Source of the DNA: Solen grandis
Lineage: Eukaryota > Mollusca > Bivalvia > Adapedonta > Solenidae
Direction of reading: 5' to 3'
NCBI GenBank assembly: GCA_021229015.1
Contig: CM037777.1
Span: 65,813,946-65,877,945, forward strand
DNA length: 64,000 bases
The notes under the pieces were generated by a model, which saw only the letters and a program-made list of their open reading frames with translations, was not told the origin of the DNA and searched no databases. The translations under genes were made by a program, and so were the position numbers. How positions within the stretch are numbered: position 1 is the stretch's first letter; every line of letters starts with the position of its first letter. This document shows positions 24,315 through 34,325 of the stretch, piece by piece.

Positions 24315-24737
24315 TTACAATATAGAATCAAGCAATTTGGCGACAAGTCTGTCATTATATTTCTTGTTATTCGCGACAAAAGGCTTAACAATATCTTTCA
24401 TTGATGATCCGGCAGGTCTATTAATCACATAGTACACGCAATATAGTCCGCATACGTCTGAGTCACTGTCTTGTATTTAATTACAGTTCATAAAATAGGG
24501 TCTTTTAAAACGTTTTTCAAAGTCCACTTGGTAAAATTCTGGATTTCGTCCTAAAGAGTCGAAGAATTCGTCTGGTCCGTTGCGCGGGAAATAAAAAAAC
24601 ACCCAATGTTGTCCACGTTCTCCAGTTTTTATCGTATTTGAAATAACAAAATTTCCTCTTTTTATTTTGACTTCATCGGAAAAACACACAGTCACTGGAT
24701 ATCCTTTCAGCAAATGTTCGAGCTCGATATTGTTCAT
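24315..24737 (-). pseudogene. Adenain-like cysteine protease (PRO), frameshifted
   Basis: The likely start is the ATG at 24,737 (codons upstream to 24,764 are also open). The first part, to TAA 24,477, has 'GQHWVFFYF', which holds the catalytic His, and 'DEFFDSLGRNPEF', which holds the acidic residue. Past the stop a different frame has 'VCGLYCVYYVINRPAG' (near 24,400-24,460) with the catalytic Cys, and it ends at TAA 24,315. So the gene is split by one small indel near 24,475 between the acidic residue and the nucleophile. The length of about 140 codons is short compared with adenain (about 200). In Mavericks and related viruses this enzyme matures capsid proteins. It is the last gene before the left arm. 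Confidence 0.82.
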
Positions 24738-24788
24738 CGTTTTCAGTATTTGGTTTTTCTCCAATTATTCGGATAGTTCCTTGGTCGT

Positions 24789-24911
24789 TCATACGTTTTT
24801 TTTCTTCTTAGGAGTATCGCGCGCTCGTTCTACTTCGGACTTTGCTATTTCAATGGCCTGTGCTACAGGCGTCACTAGGTTTACGGTCGGGGTTTCTTTT
24901 TGTTTGTTCAT
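24789..24911 (-). CDS. Small basic-tailed protein, unknown
   Basis: A 40-codon frame from ATG 24,911 to TGA 24,789, too short for most ORF lists. It is rich in charged residues with a helix-like middle (AQAIEIAKSEVERARD) and a Lys cluster at the end. It lies 9 bases after the stop of the preceding small ORF and 51 bases before the protease ATG, which fits a compact virus-like gene set. No family recognised. It could equally be the remnant of a longer frame. Confidence 0.4.
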   Translation of the reverse strand: MNKQKETPTVNLVTPVAQAIEIAKSEVERARDTPKKKKNV

Positions 24912-24920
24912 TTCGGCTAT

Positions 24921-25082
24921 CTATCTATTTAGACTACTGCTATCCACAATATATCGTCCAAGGTGGTCGGGCTGAACGTAGCCGTCCCTCAAATCTTTTA
25001 AATGTTGATACAACGCCTCGGGGTCTGGGTTGTACGGAACCCATCTTTGTTCTTCCGGGTCATATACTTCTATCGATCCCAT
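24921..25082 (-). CDS. Small hypothetical protein of the Maverick core
   Basis: A 53-codon frame from ATG 25,082 to TAG 24,921. It begins MGSIEVYDPEEQRWVPY and continues with 'LYQHLKDLRDGYVQPDHLG', rich in aromatic and acidic residues. No transmembrane segment or signal. The compact spacing to the next ORF (9 bases) suggests a real gene of the element. I do not recognise the family. By position between ATPase and protease it may be a minor virion component, which is inference only. Confidence 0.5.
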   Translation of the reverse strand: MGSIEVYDPEEQRWVPYNPDPEALYQHLKDLRDGYVQPDHLGRYIVDSSSLNR

Positions 25083-25206
25083 GATTTCATTTAGTATCAA
25101 GCAAATAGTAGCTTATTCTTACGCATTTGTCCTGGTCTCTTTCGCTGTACTTTTACTTATTTTCTTCTTCACTTTCGTCATCACTCTCATTGGTCACATG
25201 ATTAGG

Positions 25207-25395
25207 CTATAATTCCGTAAAAAGATCTTTTCTTAATTTTACGGCTTGTCGTATAGAATCGGGGAAAGACATGTTGTGTTCCCGTCTGAGTTTGTATGCC
25301 GATTGTAATATTTGTTGTTGCGTAGCGTCTTGTTGTAACGCGTAAATGTCTATCAAAATTTTTCCGAGGTCTCTTCTCAATTCTTTACGAGTCAT
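25207..25395 (-). CDS. Maverick-core hypothetical protein, C-terminal frame
   Basis: 62 codons from ATG 25,395 to TAA 25,207. It is a basic, helix-rich sequence (MTRKELRRDLGKILIDIYAL, then QQQILQSAYKLRREHN). The ATG overlaps the end of the frame upstream (shared 'atgactcgtaa'), which either is a normal viral-style overlap or shows that the two frames were once one gene split by a frameshift. I cannot decide from one copy. Confidence 0.5.
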   Translation of the reverse strand: MTRKELRRDLGKILIDIYALQQDATQQQILQSAYKLRREHNMSFPDSIRQAVKLRKDLFTEL

Positions 25396-25699
25396 TGGCC
25401 ACCCGAGATACGGCCTCGTTTTGCGAGTATCCTCTCTCTAAATATCCGTTCACCTCCTTTTCAAACTGTTCCTGATTAGACTTCCTTAAGGGTTCCTTAA
25501 ATCGCCTCTCCCATATGCCTTTAAGTGATCGCTGCTCTTGAAGGTCTTCACGAAAGCGTTTACCGGGCGGCCCGCTGAAAGTGGCAATTCTCTTTTTACC
25601 ATTTAGGTCTTCATCGTCGTTATAAATAGAACAAGAATCGCTGTCACTGCCCAATTCGGAGTCGCTGTCGCGTTCGGAATTTATATCCGACGGCAACAA
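25385..25699 (-). pseudogene. Maverick-core acidic protein with Ser/Asp tract
   Basis: An open frame of about 104 codons. It has a striking run of Ser, Asp and Glu (SERDSDSELGSDSDSCS) near its beginning, then a basic middle (GPPGKRFREDLQEQRSLKG) and a helical end (EQFEKEVNGYLERGYSQNEA). There is no clear ATG at the start: the frame opens right after a poly-A run (T run 25,719-25,735 on the + strand) that ends the ATPase frame, so it may be a fused extension of the ATPase or a separate gene whose start was lost. Function unknown. Confidence 0.5.
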
Positions 25700-25920
25700 G
25701 TTCGTCCTTTCAGTATCGTTTTTTTTTTTTTTTCGAATATGTCAGTACGTAAACGTTCCTGTTCCGGCGTGTTCGCTTTCAAATCTATGACCAAGTAACC
25801 GTACGGTTTAGAAGTTGCTTGTTCAAATTTCTTCATAAGTAGGTTACTGTTTGATGGATAAATTCTTCTAGCCAAGGTCGCCACCTGTTGTCTGTCAATC
25901 GGATTATTAAATAGGACCAA
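25681..25920 (-). pseudogene. Packaging ATPase, C-terminal third
   Basis: The frame has 'NNPIDRQQVATLARRIYP' and 'SKPYGYLVIDLKANTPEQ', which I recognise as the conserved end of the Maverick/adintovirus ATPase. It is separated from the middle part by a stop near 25,950 and a frameshift near 25,985. It runs out in a poly-Lys stretch because of a long A run, a likely slippage point. Confidence 0.75.
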
Positions 25921-25979
25921 ATATTGCGTGTTAAGGGCGATATCCCGTCAGGATTTGCCTTGAGGAAATAAGTTTTGGG

Positions 25980-26240
25980 TCAAAAAATAACTGACAATAT
26001 TCTGTGATGGCTGCCACGTGTAAAGATATCAGCGATTGTTTGGTCGCATTTCGCTTCTGTCATCAGGTCATCAAAGACTATAAGGTTTCCTTTGGTAATG
26101 TCTAAATATCTGGGATTGTCGATATGGTCCGGTATACTGTGAACAAATTCGATGAATGGAAATCTTTTCTCGAGTTCTTTGTACATAGATTGCCATTGTC
26201 CGAAACAAAATATAATCCTTTCTGGCGATGGCTCAATCAA
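25980..26240 (-). pseudogene. Packaging ATPase, middle part with Walker B
   Basis: Contains 'IIFCFGQWQSMYKELEK' and 'GNLIVFDDLMTEA' (Walker B: hydrophobic strand then Asp-Asp), then 'FTRGSHHRILSVIF', a typical block of these ATPases. The expected role is ATP-driven DNA packaging into a capsid. The frame is shifted relative to the Walker A part by an indel near 26,250. Confidence 0.8.
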
Positions 26241-26264
26241 ATATGACAGAAAAAGTCTTCTAGT

Positions 26265-26480
26265 TCATTCACTTTTATTGCTAGAACTGGGCCCCGATAT
26301 GACCATAGTAAACGGATGTTTAAAGATCATTTTCTGATTATGAACTGTTTGTATCGTCTCGTTTTCACCGCTTTCCAATGGAACATTTTCGCTATTATCG
26401 TGAACTTTATTATGATGCCTCAGCATATTGTCTTTTCTTGTAAAGACTTTATCGCATACAGTACATAAGTAAATACTCAC
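26265..26480 (-). pseudogene. C2H2 zinc finger and Walker A part of packaging ATPase
   Basis: The N-terminus has one C2H2 finger (CTVCDKVFTRKDNMLRHH, ending in a second His), then an acidic spacer, then 'PFTMVISGPSSSNKSE', a P-loop in which the Lys is preceded by Asn rather than Gly. The frame then stops. The first codon of the finger is GTG where ATG would be expected (GTG AGT ATT at about 26,478), so the start also seems lost. The finger and the ATPase in one frame suggest a fused DNA-binding plus motor protein. Confidence 0.75.
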
Positions 26481-26514
26481 CTATTCTTACATATTTTGGT
26501 CACTTTCTTACTTA

Positions 26515-26790
26515 GAAGAGAAGGAGGACGGAGAGGAGGAGGAAGGAGAGGAGGAGGAAGGAGAGAAGGAGGGAGAGTAGAAAGAGGAGGGATAAGAGGA
26601 GGAGGAGGAGGGAGGAGGAGGAGGAGGGAGAGGGAGGGAGAGGAGGAGAAGGGGAAGGAGGAAGAGGAGGAGGAGGAGGGAGGAGTAAATGAAAAGGAGG
26701 TAGGGAGAGGAGGAGGGAGGAGGAGGAGGGAGGGAGAGGAGGAGGAGGGAGAGGAGATGGATGAGAGAGAGGAGGAGGGAGGAGTAAATG
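26515..26790 (+). repeat. Purine-only (GGA/GAG) tract
   Basis: About 275 bases in which the + strand is almost all A and G, built from GGAGGA and GGGAGAGG units, with few pyrimidines. It lies between the first gene of the core and the right arm. The 101-codon Gly/Glu/Arg frame across it is a by-product of the tract. Confidence 0.95.
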
Positions 26791-28329
26791 AAATTGTTTA
26801 ACGTATTACTTTTTTTTTTTTAGACATATTTTTAAATAAATTCAAAATTCATGATTTAACACCATGAGTTCAAATACAAAAAAGCGTTTCATTTCCACCA
26901 AATCTAGTATGCATAAGAGAGAGAAAGACCAATAGCGAGTCAATCAGTTGTCAATGAAGAGAGATCGGGTCAATTTTTATATGTGATGACGTCATTTCCG
27001 GTTTCTCCGCCATTGAACTTCCGCTTCACTGGGTTCATCGATAAGCTTTCAACAATACCTTTCGATCGATACCAAGATCATGTAATTCGGTCGAGACAAA
27101 ACTGAGATACAGCCTTAAGTATATTTTGTGTAGAAAATTGGCGCCATTTTCCAACTTTGGAGGTCACGTGACATTTTTAAACGCTTATATCTCGAAAACG
27201 AAAAAAGATAGACCTACAAAAGTATACATATTTGGAATCAGTGTGGCGAGACCTTTTCAATGATGTATATATTGGGCAGGAAATGTTAAATTTTAATTAA
27301 GGTTTAAAAATCGCTGTTACGTCATAACTCGGTAACGGTTGAAAATGGAATCGAGAACATAGGGTTTATTTTGAAGTATTTTGATAAATCTATCAATTGA
27401 TATAATAATTTTGAAAATCGATGTCGTAAACCGTTACCCCAGAAAGGAAAAACTGATTTAAAGCTTTTTGTTTCAACCAAGATTATACCAACATTACGAA
27501 TTTAAAGCTTATACAATCCCGAACATTTTTTATGTATTACAAATAACGTATACATTGTTGAACAGAACGGAATATTTCGATACATAAATCACTTTATAAC
27601 ACGCATACTGGATCCCTCTAAAACTCGTACAATTTGACAATATTTAATCCGTTACCGAGGTAAAGCTTAGCGTTTATGTAAACATTGGCCAGCTCCCTTT
27701 GTGGGCTATCTTAATCCGATCTCAAGTAAAACAATATTGACGTATAAATGTTACTGGACCCGGAAAAGGTTGATTTCGTGTATATACTTGACCAGTCATG
27801 TTCATTCTCGTTTAACTGAAATAATATATGGGTGTATGTCAATTAAAAAATATTGACTAATAAAAAGCAACAGCCCTTAACCAACTCCCTCAAGTCCTTA
27901 TATATATGTATGTCCGAGTAAAAAATCGTCACCTATTTTGGTTTTGCTGCTGTCAAGGTATCCATCGTACTAAAATATAGAATTTGCCAGTGTATTTTCC
28001 AATATAAAAACATTTAATATTGTTCTGAAAATAAAAACAATTTTAAGCTTTCTCAGTAAAGGCTTTGGCCGTTGGAGATTTGGTAAGTTTTTTAATCTAC
28101 TTTTCTATAATTTATGATCCATTTTGTGGGTCGAAAACATTAGATTTTTCTACTTCTTTTTAACATTTTAGTTTCATTATTGTAATTTCAGCAGAATATA
28201 ATTAATACCATAGTTTTTAAAGTGATCAAATAATATTGAAATATGTTTTTAAGATGTATGATATTTTTTATTATCATTTTTTTTAAGGTGATGCCAAGTG
28301 ACGTTTGAGGGAGATATTGATCACTCACT

Positions 28330-28640
28330 TAACAATAGACACAAAAGCCATTGTTCACACATCCGCTCCTAAATCAACACACGCCAGACACTGGGGCGAC
28401 TTTAAAGGGATTAACTTTTGACACGTGCATAGACTATTGTTCGCATTTCCGCTCCTAAATCAACACACGCCAGACACTGGGGCGACTTTAAAGGGATTAA
28501 CTTTTGACACGTGAATAGGCCATTGTTCGCATTTCCGTCCCTAAATCAACACACACCAGACAGAGTGGCGACTTTAAAGGGATTAACTTTTGAAACGTGA
28601 ATAGGCCATTGTTCGCATTTCCGTCCTTAAATCAATACCG
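28330..28640. repeat. 117-bp tandem triplication in right Maverick arm
   Basis: Three units with 'ctcctaaatcaacacacgcc', 'agacactggggcgactttaaa', 'gggattaacttttgacacgtg' and 'ccattgttcgcatttccg'. The left arm has one unit. The first two copies are almost identical over the middle. Confidence 0.9.
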
Positions 28641-29263
28641 CTATTGTTCCATTGCTAAAAATAGATCGTCTATTGTTAACGCAGGTGGTATGGGCCTGGG
28701 AAACGAGTATGAACTGATGCAATAGTTAGCATTCATTTGAAGGTAGGACGTTGAACAGAACACATCGTAAAGGTAGACTGAGTATTTTTATTACAGTATT
28801 ATTTATAGAGTAGACATATTATTTGATATATATTATTTCATAGTAACCATCATTATTACTATTTGATCCTATTATTTTTATAATTGATGTTGTACCTGTA
28901 TACCAGACATGATATTTAATTAGTAAAATGGTTATTAATATTATAGAATATATTGTCTAAATTCGAATGGAAGTGACCCTCAATTTCCGCGAGTAGATCT
29001 TAGATCAAGTATACAAGTCACCTCTGTATACTATGGCGTGGCGCATGCGCACATATATAAAATGGTCGTCTACCGTTGTGGTCAATCAACCAATGATGTC
29101 ATTCTGAAATTAGAACGATGATGTTATACTAGAAACCAATATGGCCGCCGCACATGCGCACTACCCTTAAACGCTTATATGCAAATGAGTTACTATTTAT
29201 AGAAACAAAATGGCCGCCTATTACGTCATCTTTGTTTGGCCCTAAAGAGACCCGGATACTACT

Positions 29264-29373
29264 ACAGGGTACATGACTATCTATTCCAGGCTGATAGAAA
29301 TCATGTCACCCTCGCCTAGCGCCTCGGGTGACACGACTTTCCTCACCCAGGAATAAATAGTCATGTACCCTGT
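29264..29373. mobile_element. 110-bp palindromic MITE inside right Maverick arm
   Basis: It begins 'acagggtacatgactatctattcc' and ends with the complement 'ggaataaatagtcatgtaccctgt'. The whole can fold into one hairpin with a loop around 'cgcctagcgcctcggg'. The left arm reads straight through the corresponding site ('gacagggagtagtat'), which shows that it is a later insertion. No coding capacity. Confidence 0.85.
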
Positions 29374-29388
29374 CAAGAAACTGTATAA

Positions 29389-31971
29389 CTAAATAATAAT
29401 AATGTACAGAATGGGAACCAAATTCTATATCTCATTCAGTTTCAAACAGTTGGATACGAATTATGTACGTTATATTTCAGCATATCATCGAAAATCAAAA
29501 CATATATCTGTAATAGTTAGATCGAGGGCTGGTCCCAGATCGTGGGCCGGTTCGTTAACCGACGACCGATTACTCCCAAAGCGTTGGTTGATTTCCAACC
29601 AAAGACGCAAAACAGACTTTGTGCGTAAATGACGCTACACGATAGACGGTTGTTTTTAAAAAGAAAAATGATGCCTTTGGTCCTTAATATCGGCGTCAAA
29701 CCTGTTCGGAAAAGAATAATAAAACCAGAACCCCGATTGCTTCTGGGCCGATATAGACCATATTACCGAGGACGCTACCCCTATCGTTTATCATTGAAAT
29801 TTTAAATGTTTGGTGCGCATCTGGAAATGACGTCATTATTCTAGCCAAAGATTACAGATCGCTCCACGAATTTCAAATCGGCCAACAATCTCACGTGCAT
29901 AACCATATCGGCGGTCTCTTTGCATAAAATCGCTATACCGGCAGGCTCTCTATATTTGTATTGACTACGAAAAAAAGAATACAAATTACATATAAAGTAC
30001 GAAAATGTTAACACATATAGTGGTACGGACCCATGGGATCATTCCTTTTCCGTAAACAATAAGAGAAACTATGGCTTGCAGAGAGCCTGTCTGTGGCAAA
30101 TGCAGAGAGTCTGCCTGTGCTTGAAAAAGTGATGTGCAGTTATCAAGAAATTTACATAAATATCGGCCAATTTATCGGTATCTTCTTGAAGAATATACCG
30201 AAAAGAATACATATGATGTTCATATTATGGACGTAATCAAAACAATAACTCGCTAAAACCTGTAGAAAGTGCCGAGGTTGTGATCCATGTTGGAACATCA
30301 CTAAACTGTTTGTCCGAGCTGCGGTACGCAGTCGCCGATAATTGAAAAGTCTACACGCATATACATAGTACATGTACAAATACTCTAATATTCCGTGCAC
30401 TACTTAATATTGAGCAACTCACCCGTTAAACGTGACCATTGATCTCTTTTTTTTTGCACTCTGTACATTGTGTGTTTGTGTTTCTGGCAGAGAATGACCG
30501 GTACAAACACAGTGAGCCTGCTGATATAGCGATTTCTGCTGAGAGTCAGCTCCGATATGGTTATGCACCGTGAATCTGGGACCGGCCTATATGTATGTCA
30601 GATTAACCAATTTAATCAGTCAGCTGTTACATGCGAAAGAGACACATTAAAATCGGACCGAATTAAGTACGAAATTTGCCTTAGCTGAGTACGCGATTAA
30701 ACGACGTTTAGAACACGGCTAATCTATACAACTCAGCTGAGCATGAAACTCAGATTTGAGTTTGAGTATGAATACGTTCGAGAACCATATTAGTTTGAAG
30801 ATAGTTTTATCATTGATTTTTTTAATTACATTTTGGTTGTTTAGCTTATTCGTTTTTCGAATACGAGCTTATGATGTTTGAATTTACATTTTACTGTGTA
30901 AAAGTTTCAAGAAATCTAACCCCGCATTGTTTCATATCACGAAGGTGTAAATAGAGGGCAGTATACTTTTGTGGCAAAATAATGTTACAATATCTAAAAA
31001 AAGGTGTCCCTAATTGAAAGTGCACATTCTTTTTTTTTCTTTAAAACATACTGATGTTACCAATCCAGCAGGGAGTCGCTATATGATTGAAATACTGGTC
31101 ACCTGTCAGCATTAAGCCTGACCACGTGTGTACCGAAGGGAGCATACTCACTGTCATACAAATGTCACTAAGCGGGAAACTAAGATATGATTTATGAATT
31201 GTAGATGATCACCTAGACTATATAAGATGTAGAAATACAGAAATCGAAGGAGAGAGCCCACGGGGGGGGGGGGGGGGGGCTATGCAGGGAGTCCACAGAG
31301 ACTTAAGGAGGAGAGACCCGACTGGGGCTCGACTCAAGAGAGGTTTACAATGTCCAAAGCTGAGTTAGAATATAGGTTGCTGATTGTTGTATCTCTTTAT
31401 ATACATAGACTTAACACGTAAATAAAGTCATCATCATAATCGTGGTAGCTGGACTTACATTACTCCATCACCATAAACCCATATTCCTTAAAGGAAATAA
31501 TGTATCATCGCCGTCTATTATAGTAGCTGGAAATCCTGAATAGGCCCTGCTGACCCTGAACTTCATGTATATCAAGATAATGTGACTGTGTGTTGTTTCG
31601 TGACATTTTGTCTGCTTGAGACGGATATACCATACTGCAGTATAACGCCATAGACATGTTACCATGATACCACACCCAGTCATATTCAAACATAAAGTAC
31701 GATACTATTAAATAACTTCTAAAATATTACTTTATAAAAATAAAATAGCAATCTCAATATACAAACAAATAAACGAAAACAATGGAAAACAACAGTTATC
31801 ATGTTACGTTTTGTATGTAACCAAGCAACCAATTAAGTAAATGTATATGTATTGTCATAAATTCCGTTTCATCGATATCTTTATAATATACTTCTTCATC
31901 TTTTTTACCCTCCTGATCTAGAACTTGGTTTTCTATTTGAAATGACTCAGTTATTCAATTATATCTTTTAG
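29389..31971. other. Intronic non-coding sequence
   Basis: No exon recognised. It contains a G run (31,262-31,279) and a 24-base scrap of the SINE tail near 31,077-31,100 ('gtcgctatatgattgaaatact'). Frames at 29,402, 30,152 and 31,468 have no motif. Confidence 0.4.
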
Positions 31972-32082
31972 AAGTGAAGTACGTAACAGCATACAAAAAT
32001 CGTGCGACCGGCAGTGAGCGAGTGACATTGCGGTCAGCCAAATCTAGTCGACGATCGGCGTCCAGCAAAAACCTGACAGAAG
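31972..32082 (+). CDS. DCLK: Doublecortin-like kinase, exon B (linker)
   Basis: A 111-base exon between 'atatcttttag' and 'gtgagg'. It enters in phase 1, so G + AA makes the Glu that follows the 'DLDEN' of exon A, and leaves in phase 1. The product starts VKYVTAYKNRATGSERV and is rich in Ser, Arg and Lys ('SAKSSRRSASSKN'), like the Ser/Pro-rich phospho-regulated linker between the DCX domains and the kinase of DCLK proteins. The sequence is not conserved enough to prove by itself; phase and position carry the call. Confidence 0.75.
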
Positions 32083-32097
32083 GTGAGGCAATCCCAC

Positions 32098-32125
32098 CTT
32101 ATTTATTTATTTATTTATTTATTTC
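32098..32125. repeat. (TTTA)n microsatellite
   Basis: About seven ATTT units starting 15 bases after the exon B donor. Confidence 0.9.
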
Positions 32126-33093
32126 AATAATTCGACCAACTAATGTGCTATGTTTACATATGTTAAAATTTACTCATATACTAACTAATAGCTAACACTA
32201 GGATTGCAGGTAGACCTAGTTAACGCAAATAAACACGTGTTGTTAGCTCGATTATTCGAAGAATAGGATGAGCTATTTGAGTCACCCCGGCGTCGGCGTC
32301 CACGTCGGCGTCGGCATACGCGTCCCAAGAAATGTTAAGGTTTTGTTTAACATTGCCATTATCTCCACTATTACTCAATGGATGTTCTCCAAACTTTACA
32401 CACGTGTTTATCATTAGACCAACCAGTAGAAACAGGAACATTAACTCTTCCAAACATCTTTGCATATATATGGCCCTTTTTGGACTTAGAAAAATGTGTA
32501 GTTTATCATTGCCATTATCTCCCATATTACTCAATGGATGTCCCTAAAACTTCACACATGTGTTTATCATCATCAGGCCAACCAGTAGAATCAGGAACAA
32601 TATCTCTCCCATTTTTTTTGTATATGTATGGCCCTTTTTGGACTTAGCACAAATGTTAAACTTTTGTTTAACATTGCCATTATCTCCAGTTTTACTCTTT
32701 GGATGTCTCTCAAACTAAACACATGTCAGACCAACTAGTAGAAACAAGGACAGTTACTCTTCCAAATATTTCTTTTGCATATTTATAGCCCTTTTTGGAC
32801 TTAAAAAAATGTTAAAGCAATGTTTAACATTGCCATTATATCCACATTTACTAGATGGATGTCCCTCAAACTTTAAGTATAAACAGGAACAGTAACTCAT
32901 CCAAATATTTTTGCATATTTATTGGCCTTTATGGGCTAGGAAAAAAATGTTCAATCTTTTGCTTAAAATTTTATTATCTACAATTTCTTACCATTGATGT
33001 CCCTCATAATTCACACATGAAATTGCATACCTGTATTGGGGGTGAGGATCTGTCATAAATTTTAAAATAGTTATGCCCCCCTCCCCTTTTTTC

Positions 33094-33989
33094 AGCTCAC
33101 CTGAGCACAACGTGTGATCGCCTTCGTCCGTGCGTCGTCAACAATTTGGTTTGTTAATAACACAATAGAGGCCATATGAAAGCCCAGTCCTCAAGAAACT
33201 TGGTCAGAATGTTTGCCTCCATAAAATATTGGACAAGTTCGAATTTGGGTCATGTGGGGTCAAAAAGTAGGTTGGTTTAGAGGTCAAAACATAGAAAAAC
33301 CTTGTTAACACTCTAGAGGCCACATTTTTGGCCCAATCTTCATGAAACATGGTCAGAGTGTTTGTTTTTATAAAATCTTGGACAAGTTCGAATTTGGGTT
33401 ATGTTGGGTCAAACAGTAGGTCACGAGGTCAAATTAAAAAAAAGAAACCTTGTTAGCACTCTAGAGGCCACATTTTTGGCCCAATCTTCATGAAACATGA
33501 TCTGAATGTTTGCATTCATAAAATCTTGTACAAGTTCGAATTTGGGTCATGTGGGATCAAAAAGTAGTCAGAGGTCAAATTTAAAAAATCTTGTTAACAC
33601 TCTTGAGGCCACATTTTTGGCTCAATCTTCATGAAACTTGATCAGAATGTTTGTCTCCATAAAATATTGGACAAGTCTGAATTTGGGTCATCTGGGGTCA
33701 AAAAGTAGGCCAGGAGGTCAAATTTTAGAAAAACCTTGTTAACAATCTAAAGGCCACATTTTTGGCCAAATCTTCATGAAACTTGGTCAGAATGTTTGTT
33801 TTCATAAATCTTGGACATGTTTGAAGTTAGGTTATGTGGGGTCAAAAAGTAGGCAGAGTCAAATTTAGAAAAACCTGTTAACATTAAGCCACATTTTTGG
33901 CCAAATCTTCATGAAACTTTAGAATTTTAAAAGGGGTAAAAAATTGTGTATATATAAAGGTGAGCATCGGGCCATCATGGTCCTCTTGT
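33094..33989 (+). mobile_element. Tandem-core element, 'agctcacctgagcac' family (copy 2), complete
   Basis: It starts 'agctcacctgagcac', has five to six units of about 145-165 bases of the same kind as at 15,435, and ends 'catcgggccatcatggtcctcttgta'. It is inserted in the element at 32,245-34,591. Confidence 0.9.
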
Positions 33990-34080
33990 ATTAAGAATCT
34001 CGGTTAAGGTTTCCACACCACCTCATTTTTTCACTTAACTTTTTGAGATATTGCTTTGAACCTTTGAATACCTGTTTATG

Positions 34081-34325
34081 GGGGCCGCCGTGGCCGAGCG
34101 GTTACAGTCGTGGACTACAAATCTCTCAGCCCCTCACCGCTGTGGGTTCGAATCCCGGTAGGGACTTCGGATTTTTCATGTGAGGAAGCCTTCCAGCTGG
34201 TTTGCGGTAGGTCGGTGGTTCTACCCGGGTACCTCTGTGTACTCGGGGTCTTCCTCCACCTGTAACTAGCTGGACATCGCTATATGATTGAAATACTGTC
34301 GCAGCGACGGTAAACCCCAATACAC
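34081..34325 (+). repeat. tRNA-derived SINE (main family)
   Basis: Head 'gccgtggccgagcggttacag' (A-box) and 'gggttcgaatcccgg' (B-box), best preserved of the set, with the usual body and a 'gcagcgacggtaaacc' tail. It is nested in the tandem-core element at 32,245. Confidence 0.92.

Larger units (their letters stand above)
21870..29388. mobile_element. Maverick/Polinton-like element with very long inverted repeats, internally reduced
   Basis: Two arms of about 2.4 and 2.6 kb, inverted with respect to each other, enclose a core of about 2.6 kb (24,241-26,820). The core genes, all on the minus strand, include a packaging ATPase of the HerA/FtsK type and an adenain-like cysteine protease, the pair that marks Mavericks/Polintons and adintoviruses. 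Whole Mavericks are usually 15-20 kb and also carry protein-primed DNA polymerase B, a retroviral-type integrase and capsid genes; none is visible. The long arms relative to the core suggest that the arms grew or the middle was lost. Outer limits come from matching 'ttatgcagttttctgacaggg' on the left to its complement on the right; I could not fix a target duplication. Confidence 0.85.
26821..29388 (-). repeat. Maverick right inverted arm
   Basis: Reverse complement of 21,870-24,240. Specific differences: about 60 extra bases at 27,205-27,262 ('ctacaaaagtatacatat...gtggcgagacc'), three instead of one copy of a 117-base unit at 28,350-28,640, and a 110-base palindromic insertion at 29,264-29,373. 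Confidence 0.9.
13923..31971 (+). other. DCLK intron of about 18 kb
   Basis: Bounded by donor gtgaga at 13,923 and acceptor tatcttttag ending at 31,971. The phases on both sides agree (1/1, joining G + AA into Glu). It contains the Maverick, four SINE copies or relatives, a fold-back element and several tandem-core elements, all listed separately. Confidence 0.8.

Noticed and set aside
26496..26801. 101-codon Gly/Arg/Glu-rich ORF
   Set aside because: Product of the GGA purine tract; no other coding evidence.
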